Source: Triglochin maritima (Eukaryota; Streptophyta; Magnoliopsida; Alismatales; Juncaginaceae). From it: a stretch of DNA of 64,000 nucleotides. The notes beneath the pieces were generated by a model. It saw only the letters and a list, made by a program, of their open reading frames with translations, was not told where the DNA came from and ran no database searches. Positions within the stretch are counted from its first letter, which is position 1. Each line of letters opens with the position of its first letter. Shown here piece after piece: positions 48,768 to 58,121 of the stretch. The stretch covers positions 1,860,001 through 1,924,000 of the forward strand of contig OY821789.1 of assembly GCA_963682175.1 (NCBI GenBank), in the 5' to 3' direction. The translations under genes were made by a program, and so were the position numbers.

Positions 48768-48943
48768 CCGTAATTTTTTTAAATAATATTCATTTTAAAA
48801 AAAATTCGAAAACTAATCACAAAAAAAAAAAATTCAAAAGTACGCAGATCGCGGGTCGAACCCGCGATCCGCGCAACCACGGATCGCGGGTACGACCCGC
48901 GATCCGTGCCCACGGATCGCGGGATCGACCCGCGATCCGTGGG
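48768..48943 (+). repeat. MULE left terminal inverted repeat with three GC palindromes
   Basis: An AT-rich 75 bases is followed by three near-perfect palindromes of about 31 bp at 48844-48874, 48878-48908 and 48909-48943, each of the form CGGATCGCGGG..CCCGCGATCCG. The outer ~140 bases match the right TIR with few differences. Confidence 0.92.
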
Positions 48944-48953
48944 CGCGAGTTCT

Positions 48954-48961
48954 TATAAATA
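48954..48961 (+). promoter_or_regulatory. TATA box for the MULE transposase gene
   Basis: TATAAATA lies directly after the last palindrome of the left TIR, facing inward, about 1.15 kb before the transposase ATG. It fits transcription starting at the inner edge of the TIR. Confidence 0.6.
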
Positions 48962-49036
48962 CGCGGTTCGTCAATTTTTTTTTAAATCCAATTATTTTTT
49001 CAATTCCTCCTACATTTCCACTTCTACTCTCCACAG

Positions 49037-49985
49037 TTTTGAAATTGTGCCCGGTAATATTAATTTTTCTGATCCGTTTGTCTTTCCTGGTGTTATTTGA
49101 GATAAATATTTTTTTCATTCTTATATTTATATTTATTAATAATTGGTAATAATATCAAATATTGAAATTATACTCTCTTTACAGTCTTCAAATTGTGCCT
49201 GGTGATATCAATTTTCTGATCCGTGTGTCTTTCCTGGTGTTATTTGAGATAAATATTTTTTTCATTCTTATATTTATAGTTATTAATAATTGGTAATAAT
49301 ATCAAATATTGAAATTATACTCTCTTTACAGTCTTCAAATTGTGCCTGGTGATATCAATTTTCTGATCTGTGTGTCTTTCCTGGTGTTATTTGAGGTAAT
49401 TATTTTTTCATTCTTATATTTATAGTTATTAATAATTGGTAATAATATCAAATATTGAAATTATACTCTTTTTACAGTCTTCGAATTGTGCCTGGTGATA
49501 TCAATTTTCTGATCCGTGTATCTTTCCTGGTGATATTTGAGGTAATTATTTTTTCATTCTTATATTTATAGTTATTAATAATTGTTAATAATATCAAATA
49601 TTGAAATTCTACTGTCTTCACAGTCTTCAAATTGTGCCTGGTGATAACTATTTTTTCTGATCCGTGTGTCTTTCCTGGTGTTATTTTAGGTAATTATTTT
49701 TTTCATTCTTATATTTATAGTTATTAATAATTGTTAATAATATCAAATATTGAAATTCTACTCTCTTCACAGTCTTGAAATTGTGCCTAGTGATAACTTT
49801 TTTTCTGATCCGTGTGTCTTTCCTGGGGGTATTTGAGGTAATTATTTTTTTCATTCTTATATTTATAGTTACTAATAATTGTTAATAATATCAAATATTG
49901 AAATTCTACTCTTTTCACAGTCTTCAAATTGTGCCTGGTGATATCAATTTTTGTTATCCGTGTATTTTTCCTGGTAAAATTTGAG
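49037..49985 (+). repeat. Leader tandem array: seven ~147-bp units, each exon-like plus intron-like
   Basis: Units start at about 49037, 49185, 49332, 49478, 49624, 49773 and 49921. Each has about 64 bases (AAATTGTGCCTGGTGATATC..TTTCCTGGTGTTATTTGAG) then an AT-rich 82 bases ending CTCTTCACAG or similar. Units 3-7 have GAG or TAG before GTAATT, a good donor; units 1-2 read GAGATAAAT. Every unit is preceded by a polypyrimidine-AG acceptor. The final acceptor TTCATTGTAG lies just before the transposase ATG. Confidence 0.93.
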
Positions 49986-50109
49986 GTAATTTTTTATTCA
50001 TTTTTAATTTCTATTTATGTCACATTATTAATAATTGGTAATAATATCAAATCTTGATATAATTTGTAATATAAAACTGATTAAAGAATTTTTCATTGTA
50101 GTTAACAAA

Positions 50110-52662
50110 ATGATTGCGGTAAGTGTGTACTTTGGCGGTGAAATAGTTCAAAATGCAAGTTACGGTGTAGAGTACACGATAGGTCCAAGACTTACACTTT
50201 CAACGAGCGAAAATGTAACCTTAGAAGAACTTAAGAGTTGGATATATCAAGGTTTGAATGTCGAAGAATCTCAGTACTCGATGAATATTCAGTATCGTTG
50301 TAACATTGCACCAACCGGTTACTTTTTTTTTAATGTGATGTCTGTATATGATGAGAATTCTTGGAGAATAGCCTATGAAACAGCTTATTCCAAAATGGGA
50401 ATGATGGAGTTATATGTACAGTTGAATCCTGTGGAAATTGAGTGGAGGGTTGAGATGTTTACAGGTAACCAACCGGGTAGTATTAGTGGTGCAGGTTTCA
50501 TATCTCAACAATCATGTGATGCAAACACCATAGCAGAAACCAGTCGACCTGCGAATAGAACTTCTGATTTCGTGCCTATACCAACAGATGATGAAGAAGA
50601 AAATGATGACGAAGATTACAATATAGATACAGAGAATGAATCATCAGGTGAGGACGACGAGGATGCTGATGAGATTGAGGAAGATGAAGATATTGGTCCG
50701 AACGTGAGTCAGTTAAGCCAATACAACCCATTTAGAGGGAGGGGTTCGGTTCACCCTGCTAAAAGCTTTCATGATTGTTCTAGTTGGGTTCCTGCAGATA
50801 CATCATTTATAGAAAGCAGCGTAATAGTTGAAGGTCCGTTAGCTGAGAATCAAGCATTCTCATCAAAAGACGCTCTGAAGAACGCAATATCGAAATGGCA
50901 CATTGACAATAATCGGGAGATCAAGGTGCAAGACAGCAGCAAAACCAAATATAGGGTGAGATGTAAAGATGAAAATTGTAGCTGGATGTTGTACGCTACA
51001 CGGACCGGTTCGGGTGATGCATGGTCTATAAGAAAATGTCCGTATAAGCATATATGCAGGTCCACAGCTGCCCGATTTGATCATGCTCAGCTGACTGCAA
51101 AGATGATGGCTGATATCATCCGTGAAGATGTCGAAAATAATGTCTCGCTCCCGATTAAACAGGTGTTTGGTCTGGTAAGAAAAATATTTCCAGGTGTTAA
51201 TCCAAAGTACAATAAATTATGGCGTGCCCGCGAGATTGCTATTGCATACATGTTTGGAAGTTGGTCGGGTTCATATGCTTTGTTGCCTCAATTGTTAAAT
51301 GCTATTAAACAATCAAATCCTGGAAGTAAAGTTGTAGTTCATTCTGACCCTTTACCATGCGCTGGTGTCCGTCAGTTTAAATGTGCAGCATGGGCTTTTG
51401 GTCCTTGTATTCAGGCATTCAAATATCTGCGTCCTGTTATCAGCATAGACGCCTCATTTCTTAAAGGTAGATACGAAGGAAGGTTACTTGTTGCTGTTGG
51501 GTATGACGCTGAGAATCAACTACTGCCTCTTGCATTTGGGCTCGTTGAGAAGGAAAACATATCCAATTGGGGATGGTTTATGAGATGGTTGCGACGAGAG
51601 GTGATTGGAGATAGGAAGATATGTGTCATATCTGATCGACATGCTGCAATTAAACACATTTTTAGGAATCCCGGTTACGGTTGGCACGAGGAAGGAAATG
51701 AAGCAGTTCACCGTTTATGCGCACAGCATCTTGCCGAAAACTTGCTCAAAAATTGTAAGAATCAATATGCAGTTGACGCCTTCAAGGCAGCATGCAGACA
51801 CAGTAATCCGTGGGATTTCAAAGCCAGTTTGGAACAAATTGAGTATTGGAGTAAAGATGCATTACAATACATAAAAGGGATAGGGAAAAAAGATGAAACA
51901 AATGAGAATGAACCGGAGGTTCCTAGTAAGTGGTCGTTGTGTCACGACGGAGGCCAAAGATGGGGAATAATGACAAGCAATGCTGCAGAGTGTCTGAACA
52001 ATGTTTTCAAAGAAGCTCGTGGTTTACCCATTTGTGCAATTGTAGAGGCGACATACTATAAACTGTTGGAGTGGTTCAACAACAGAAGACAACATGCACG
52101 TGTGTTGGCACAAAGAGGACACATCTTTTCCGAGAGGGTTACACAAATATTGGAAAAATCTGCAGCAGTTGCATGTCAACATGAGGTGAAAATAACTGAT
52201 TTCGATACAGGAGTATATGAGGTCATATCCAAACATGAAAGAGTGAGCAGAACTGGAGGTAGGAGGGATCGTAGTTACAAGGTGATTCTACGTGACGGCA
52301 CCAGACCGAAGTGTAAGTGTCGGGGACTACAAAATACAGGTATCGCTTGCAGTCATGTTTTGGCAGTGTGTGCCGCACGTAACTACAATGCCAATGAATA
52401 TACACATTCGTACTACAGTGTCAACTCTCTAGTGCACACATGGGAGGGTCACTTCGATGTGTACGGGAAGGAAGAGGATTGGCCTGAATATATGGGAGAC
52501 AAAATAATACCTGATCGAACTCTCGTCAAGAAAGGAAGGAGAAGGTCAAAACGTTTACCGATGACGATGGATGTCATGGAAGGAAGGATAGGTCCGGGTC
52601 ATTGTACAGGTTGTGGTTCTATTAATCACCCAAGCGATCGTTGCAATGTAAGGGAAGGTTGA
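50110..52662 (+). CDS. MULE (mudrA-like) transposase, 850 aa
   Basis: DDE transposase of the Mutator superfamily. I start at ATG 50110, just after a predicted leader acceptor (TTCATTGTAG at 50092-50101). A frame start at 50035 would lie in the intron-like part. Regions: N-terminal MIAVSVYFGGEI domain (about 1-120); Asp/Glu-rich stretch (about 160-196); MuDR-type zinc domain (about 244-317, VRCKDENCSWMLYA..C..H); catalytic core with IDASFLKG (D447), ISDRHAA (D509), the CAQH motif, and NAAECLNN (E627); SWIM zinc finger KCKCRGLQNTGIACSH (about 734-755); C-terminal zinc knuckle CTGCGSINHPSDRC (about 832-846). All key residues are present and there are no stops, so the protein may be active. The element's two zinc modules match plant MULE proteins. 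Confidence 0.96.
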   Translation: MIAVSVYFGGEIVQNASYGVEYTIGPRLTLSTSENVTLEELKSWIYQGLNVEESQYSMNIQYRCNIAPTGYFFFNVMSVYDENSWRIAYETAYSKMGMMELYVQLNPVEIEWRVEMFTGNQPGSISGAGFISQQSCDANTIAETSRPANRTSDFVPIPTDDEEENDDEDYNIDTENESSGEDDEDADEIEEDEDIGPNVSQLSQYNPFRGRGSVHPAKSFHDCSSWVPADTSFIESSVIVEGPLAENQAFSSKDALKNAISKWHIDNNREIKVQDSSKTKYRVRCKDENCSWMLYATRTGSGDAWSIRKCPYKHICRSTAARFDHAQLTAKMMADIIREDVENNVSLPIKQVFGLVRKIFPGVNPKYNKLWRAREIAIAYMFGSWSGSYALLPQLLNAIKQSNPGSKVVVHSDPLPCAGVRQFKCAAWAFGPCIQAFKYLRPVISIDASFLKGRYEGRLLVAVGYDAENQLLPLAFGLVEKENISNWGWFMRWLRREVIGDRKICVISDRHAAIKHIFRNPGYGWHEEGNEAVHRLCAQHLAENLLKNCKNQYAVDAFKAACRHSNPWDFKASLEQIEYWSKDALQYIKGIGKKDETNENEPEVPSKWSLCHDGGQRWGIMTSNAAECLNNVFKEARGLPICAIVEATYYKLLEWFNNRRQHARVLAQRGHIFSERVTQILEKSAAVACQHEVKITDFDTGVYEVISKHERVSRTGGRRDRSYKVILRDGTRPKCKCRGLQNTGIACSHVLAVCAARNYNANEYTHSYYSVNSLVHTWEGHFDVYGKEEDWPEYMGDKIIPDRTLVKKGRRRSKRLPMTMDVMEGRIGPGHCTGCGSINHPSDRCNVREG

Positions 52663-52780
52663 ATGTATAGTAATGTTTAATATATTGTAATGTTGAATGT
52701 ATTGTAATGTTGAATGTATTGTAATGTTGAATGTATTGTAATGTTGAATATGTTGTAATGTTTATAATGTTTATAATGTC
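52663..52780 (+). repeat. 17-bp tandem repeat after the transposase stop
   Basis: About five units of GAATGTATTGTAATGTT directly follow the stop codon. TTGTAA/TGTAAT phrases resemble plant far-upstream poly(A) elements, so the array may help end the transcript before it meets the convergent gene. Function inferred. Confidence 0.8.
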
Positions 52781-52903
52781 TTATTTATAAGTCAAACCAT
52801 ATCAATTAAGATTACAAAACAAAATCATAAGATCTTAAAGTACAACCGCGAGTACAACTGAATTACAATATGAACTACTGCGTGGGAGTGAAAATCTTTG
52901 TCT

Positions 52904-53301
52904 TCATCTTGCAGTAATCAATCTATTGTCTGTCCTTGTATGTTTTATTTGGGCAAGTTGATATAATCCCAAATTTTTGAGTGCTTGACTAAAACAATCG
53001 TGGAAAGGAATTACTGGACGATGTGCACGACATTCCAAAACAGCCTCCGGCTATAATATATTCAAATATATTGTGAAAAATAAATCAATTACAAAATTGT
53101 AATTTAAATATTTACAAAATTAACACAATATACTTTTTTTGTACTTACATTTGTGCAAATATCATTGACTCTGAACATGCAATTTGGTATTCCGAGAAGT
53201 GGGGAAATAGACTCTCTATCAACTGCATCATTATACTCACGTTCGTTTTGTACAGAGCGACTTCTACTTAAATGACTCATTTTGTCAAAACAATTGTTCA
53301 T
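52904..53301 (-). pseudogene. Plant mobile domain (PMD) gene, 5' part only, convergent with transposase
   Basis: Two minus-strand exons, 53301-53149 (first ATG; a second in-frame ATG at 53277) and 53050-52904, joined by a GTAAGT..TATAG intron, keep one frame and end in TGA at 52904-52906. The second exon reads PVIPFHDCFSQALKNLGLYQ and LAQIKHTRTDNRLITAR, matching the start of the plant mobile domain (PF10536 type, as in MAIN/MAIL1 proteins). The stop falls where the family has RWRPETHTFHLP: the bases read AGA TGA AGA, so Trp has apparently become stop, followed by a weak RQRFSLPR relic. The rest of the domain (several hundred residues) is missing. Upstream, on the same strand, are a leader with a GTAAAT donor (about 53683) and a TATA box in the right TIR. 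Either a truncated accessory gene or a short expressed peptide. Confidence 0.75.
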
Positions 53302-53925
53302 GAAAATAAAAACAGAATTACTTATAATAATTAAAAAATAATCTACTCGTACATTTCATGACAAATTGCATGTTATAGAAATAATGAAAGTTATAACAAT
53401 TTAACACATAAATACAACTAATATTTAAATTTTAATTTAACAGAAAATAATAAATAACTATTACAAATACTTATATTATATAATAAATTTCGTAAATGTA
53501 CGTTATACAAATTTTAAATGTATATACAATTAATTTAATTATAAACAGATACATAAATACAACTAATATTTATAATTAAATATAATAGAAAATAACAAAA
53601 CAATTCCAAATAATTTAAATTTAACAAAGAAATTAAATCTTAATTTAAAATATTCTTAAGTAAAAAATTTGTGTAAAATTTACCTGAGTCCAAGATAAGC
53701 TGGGAAATAAGTGTTGTGCGAGCTCCGAATTGTAGAAAAACTAGAAGAGAAGTGTCGTGCGAACCCGAGAAGATAATAAAAACTAGTTGAGATTAACTGA
53801 TTTTAACTCAAAATTTAATCTGAAAACTCAAACATTAACTGAAAACTCAAAAATTAACTGAATACTTAATCTGAAAACTCAAAAACTTAATAAATGAAAT
53901 TAAAAAAAAGTTAAAAAAAAAACCC
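53302..53925 (-). other. Leader/intron region of the PMD remnant
   Basis: Very AT-rich DNA. On the minus strand CTTATCTTGGACTCAG precedes GTAAATTTTAC at about 53683, a likely leader donor. Two similar phrases (CACGACACTTCTCTTCTAG, CGCACAACACTTATTTCCC) lie in the leader exon near 53705-53765. Confidence 0.45.
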
Positions 53926-54172
53926 GACGGATCGCGCTTTTATAGCGCGATCCGTCGCACGTCCACGGATCGCGGATCGGATCCGCGATCCGTGGGCACG
54001 GATCGCGGCTCCGATCCGCGATCCGTGAAACACGGATCGCGGGTCGCACCCGCGATCCGTGGTTGCGCGGATCGCGGGTTCGACCCGCGATCTGCGTATT
54101 TTTGAATTTTTTTTTTTTTGTGATTAGTTTTCGATTTTTTTTTAAAACGAATATTATTTAAAAAAATTACGG
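53926..54172 (-). repeat. MULE right terminal inverted repeat with five GC palindromes
   Basis: Same ends as the left TIR, then five palindromes instead of three, all of the CGGATCGCGG..CCGCGATCCG type. The innermost (53926-53956) has TATAAAAG (minus strand, 53944-53937) in its loop. Confidence 0.92.
53937..53944 (-). promoter_or_regulatory. TATA box for the PMD remnant, in a palindrome loop
   Basis: TATAAAAG on the minus strand, flanked by GACGGATCGCGC and GCGCGATCCGTC arms, points toward the PMD gene. Confidence 0.55.
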
Positions 54173-54180
54173 CTCTTGTG
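54173..54180. repeat. MULE target-site duplication, right copy
   Basis: CTCTTGTG, identical to 48760-48767. Confidence 0.9.
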
Positions 54181-54589
54181 CTACATATCTTTCGTTTCTA
54201 AAAAGAACAAAATTAATAGAAACAGGAACAGACAAAAATCCAAAATCTACCCGACTTTCCGTTACAACACTAATTAGCAAATAACAATCAATTCGATATT
54301 TTATTTACAATTCATTAATAAGTAATCAATGACCAGAATAAAGATGTGACTGATTTAGAGGAAGTTAAAAAACTTTTGAAATTCTAATTTCACACCCTAA
54401 CAAAAAAAAATCAAATCAATTTAAATTAATAAGCCAAACAAGTGGTGCTACTGTTTAGGTTGTCCGTCCAAATTTCCATTTAAAACTAAGGGCAAAATCG
54501 TCATTTCATTCCCAAATTGATGAATTTTATTTATTTGCCGCGGAAGAAAATTTGTTACGGCGTTTCAGAATCATAACCCGAACTCTTCG

Positions 54590-54873
54590 GGAGCGGAGAG
54601 AAGTGTGAGAGAAGAGAAAGTATAATTAGCGAAAAATAGGTTTAATTCTCTCTCTAAAACCCTACTGGGTTGCTTAGGGTTTCGCCTTCCATTTCCTCTC
54701 CGTTCCCATCTATCCGACCTTCCGCCGTCGTCGCCGAAGTGGTCTCATCCCACCTTCGCTTCGCCGGAAAGGGCAAAAAAAAACTACCTTTTCGGGTTAA
54801 TCTTCTCCGAAAGGTGATTTTTTTTGAATTTTTATTTGGCCTTTTAGAGCCATCTATTGCTGGATTTAGCTGT

Positions 54874-54933
<60 letters not shown>

Positions 54934-55113
54934 CGTAGTTTTGGTGTCGTTTTATTCTTCCAGAAAAGTGTTTTTATTATAGATTTTCTATTGACGCAGT
55001 TTTTCTGTTAGAAAGTTGCGTTTTTTAGAAAAAAATTCTCTTCTTAATATTGATTGTTGTGGTTGTGTATTTTGGTTTAGTGAAGTGTGAGATTTTGGTT
55101 GGAGTTTGGATCG
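54590..55113 (+). promoter_or_regulatory. Leader and leader intron of the BT1-type gene
   Basis: GA-rich DNA near 54590-54625 is a likely start region. The leader exon ends TCTCCGAAAG before GTGATTTT (about 54814), and the acceptor TTTTGGTTTAG lies at about 55080, 34 bases before the ATG. The intron contains a long (AG)n run (54878-54931). Confidence 0.55.
54878..54931. repeat. (AG)n microsatellite, about 54 bp
   Basis: Uninterrupted AG dinucleotides within the leader intron of the BT1-type gene. Confidence 0.95.
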
Positions 55114-58100
55114 ATGGCCGCAAACAATATGCGAGCGATCGAGAACAAGAAGAATGGGGTTGTGTTTGGCAAGCTTGATTTGGGGTGGAATCCTCAGGAC
55201 GTTAGTTTCCGATCCGGCGGAGTGTTTGCTAGTGTTGGCCAGATGGGTGTTGGATTGGGTGTTTCACCCAGCCCTTCGAATCCGAGAGATAACGGGTTGA
55301 AGATTCCGTGCACTGATTTGTACGTTAAGTATGTGTCTGCCGAGGCCGGGTATCGCATTGTTGAGGTTCCTCCTGACGCTGTAGAGGAAACAGGGGAGAA
55401 TTCAGGTTTGAAGAAGAAAGGGAAGAAGGGAGGTTTCAAGATCAAATTTAAGATTGGTAATCCTTCTCTGAGGAGGCTCATTAGTGGTGCGGTTGCTGGG
55501 GCAGTATCTCGAACTGCCGTTGCTCCTTTGGAGACGATTCGGACGCATCTTATGGTTGGAAGCAGTGGGCATTCTTCAGCTGAAGTATTTGAGACTATCA
55601 TGAAAAATGATGGGTGGCAAGGATTGTTTAGAGGGAATTTCGTTAATGTGATTAGGGTTGCTCCTAGCAAGGCAATAGAGGTAATTGACCGTTTGCATTT
55701 CTTATGCCCATTTGACTTTTCCAGTATTGTTTTTTTTTATATTTGTTGGATATTCTCACTCCTTAGACAATATACTCTTAATCAATAAGGGACGATAAAT
55801 AATTTAATAGATGACGTTTTGATGCCAACAATGCATGGTTGCTTGGGAATTTCATGTTTCAGCTGTTTTAGTTTTCTTTGCTTGATTAAGTCCATCTTCC
55901 GGCAACTGTAGACACTATGCCTTGTCAGATGGAACATGTAGTTTTTTAAAATTCAAAATGATATTATATGAATCAATATATTATTTTCCTAGAACTATGG
56001 AAAATACTCCTACGCCCATTCCACCTTGTTGATGTTAAGCTAAAGAAATATTTTGTTTTTTATTCTCCTTCTAGTTATTCCGGAAACTGTATAAAATTTT
56101 CTTATTTGGACATTAGTTTGACTTGAAAGGGCTTTTGAGCAGGCTCCTTTTTTTTGCTTTTCATCCCTTGCTACTGTATTGTTTATTATAAAGGAATAAG
56201 TTGTGTATAAAATTAAAAAAATGTTGCTTTGCTACTCCTTGTTGAAACTTTGAATATAATATGTAAAACAATGACACGGTGTAGTTTGTCGGTGGTAAAA
56301 TTACATGTGCTTTCTGAGTAATCCATGATAGCAGTATGTTAGGCATCTTAGTGGATTGCACTAAGATGATGGATGTGCAGGGGATGTCTCAAATACGTAC
56401 CTTGCTAGCAGTATGTTAGGCGTCTTAGTTTGACTACCTCTTGTTGGTATTTTCCTAGTGAAATAGAGTATCATTAAATTGTCACTAGCATTCAGAAAGA
56501 GTAACAACACTATAAAGTTCCGGAAAAAAATTCACATCAAACATTTTCTTAATTTGTAATTTGTAAAGTTGGTTGATGCCTTTATGGGTCCAAAGCAGCA
56601 TCATTAAATCCATCCTAGATGGACGCACCGAGCCATGGTTGATTTATTTGCTACTAGCTTATTTCGTTTGATTTTCTCTTATTATGTTTTGTTATGCCAA
56701 AACCAAAATCATATTTTGTTAGGCTAAAAATGTTGGATGGGATAACTCATGCTCTGCCTAGTGTCCACTTTCATCATGGTTGTTCCGTTTGTTTTGTGTT
56801 TAGTCTGTAAATCCAAAAACCTTCATCCCTTTATCTTTGATTTCTTGGCCTGTGAATCTGTTACAATACACCCATATCCAGTTTCTTTGTTGTACTGAAA
56901 TTTGTCTAGGGGTATGTTTGGGACCAATGTTCTGGAATGGTCGCTGTTGGTTTTCCTAGAACCAGCCCGTAGTGCAACTGTTGGCTTCCAAGCAATTTTT
57001 TTATGATTGCGGGTTGGAAGTGGAAGGCAGTGGAAGCTTGGTGTTCATACTGCGTTGCAGTAGTGCAAAAGCAAGCTGGTCATGGTGGTTTGTTGTTTTG
57101 GGGGGCATGGGGGCAATTTGCTATCTAAACCCCTCAAACGGTGGAAAAAAACAAAAATGGTGTGGTGTGGCTTTTTTCCTGAAACTCCCTGAAACATGTT
57201 TGAGTATTCTAAAATGAGGCCTCCCTAGAAACCTAGAACCCAGAATATACATAGGAAATGGTGACTTCTTGGAACCTAATCTATGTGTTTAGTGTATCCG
57301 TCACTTAATATTTGTATTAGTGACTTTCATGCAACCGAAAACTAAATCTAAGGCCTAACTTGTAATTTCTAACTTTGTTATTTTGTAGTTATTTGCTTTT
57401 GACACAGTTACAAAGGCCTTGACACCCAAAAGTGGAGAACCTGTGAAGCTTCCAATCCCTCCCTCCTTGATTGCTGGTGCATGTGCTGGTATCAGCTCAA
57501 CATTATGCACTTATCCCCTGGAATTGCTGAAGACCCGGTTAACCATACAGGTGAATTTGTTCAAGCATCACCATAGCCTACATCTTCTGCCCGGTGGTTT
57601 CTGTATAGTGTGTACTTATTTATCATCATGACGTCTTATAATTACAGGGAGATGTCTACAAAAATCTGTTTGATGCTTTTGTCAAAATTTTGCGAGATGA
57701 GGGTCCAGGAGAGCTATATAGGGGTCTGACTCCAAGTCTTATTGGTGTGGTGCCATATGCCGCCACCAATTACTTCGCGTATGATGCCTTGAGAAAGGCC
57801 TACAAGAAAGCTACTAAAAAAGATGAAGTTGGTAACATTGTAACACTAATGATAGGTTCAGCAGCTGGTGCTATATCGAGCACGGCGACATTTCCCCTTG
57901 AGGTTGCTCGCAAACAAATGCAAGTAGGTGCTGTAGGTGGGAGGCAGGTTTACAAGAATATGCTTCATGCTCTGTTATGCATTTTAGAGAAAGAAGGTAT
58001 TGGTGGTCTTTACAAGGGTTTGGGACCAAGTTGCATGAAGTTGGTTCCTGCTGCTGGAATTGCATTCATGTGTTATGAGTCTTGCAAGAAGATATTGGTG

Positions 58101-58121
58101 GAAGCGGAGGATGAAGAGTGA
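55114..58121 (+). CDS. BT1: Brittle-1 type adenine nucleotide transporter (mitochondrial carrier family)
   Basis: Plastid/mitochondrial adenylate carrier of the BT1 group. In dicots the At4g32400 homologue exports newly made adenine nucleotides from plastids. Three exons: 55114-55680, 57389-57550 and 57648-58121 (TGA), all GT-AG, phase 0, giving 400 residues. A long N-terminal extension (about 1-120, with the Lys-rich KKKGKKGGFKIKFKIGNPSL segment) precedes three carrier repeats. Their Px[DE]xx[KR] signatures are PLETIR (P about 138), PLELLK (about 232) and PLEVARK (about 326), each followed by a GLYRG/LFRGN/LYKGL second-half motif. The start at 55114 is chosen because the upstream in-frame codon at 55087 is GTG. 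Length fits BT1 proteins. The gene lies 0.9 kb downstream of the MULE. Confidence 0.95.

Larger units (their letters stand above)
48768..54172 (+). mobile_element. Complete Mutator-like element (MULE) with transposase and convergent PMD gene remnant
   Basis: 5405-bp element. Both ends read CCGTAATTTTTTTAAATAAT inward, and the terminal inverted repeats match closely for about 140 bp. CTCTTGTG directly flanks both ends (48760-48767 and 54173-54180). A ninth base C matches if one end base is counted as target, in line with the 9-bp duplications of MULEs. Inside, left to right: palindrome array with TATA box, sevenfold leader repeat, uninterrupted transposase frame, 17-bp repeats, and an opposite-strand plant mobile domain gene remnant with its own TATA box in the right TIR. 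The layout resembles MuDR, with two convergent genes each starting in a TIR. It could be autonomous for transposase. Confidence 0.95.

Noticed and set aside
48844..48943. tRNA-like T-arm (GGGTCGAACCC) in the MULE TIR
   Set aside because: It is part of a palindromic array; no acceptor stem, D-arm or anticodon arm can be placed around it.
50035..50109. Upstream start of the transposase frame at 50035
   Set aside because: This part matches the intron-like half of the leader repeat (TAATAATATCAAAT..) and precedes a good acceptor; ATG 50110 begins the family-like N-terminus.
54670..55011. 113-codon frame with Arg-Glu repeat
   Set aside because: It runs through the leader, donor site and (AG)n microsatellite of the BT1 leader intron; the ERERER stretch is the microsatellite.
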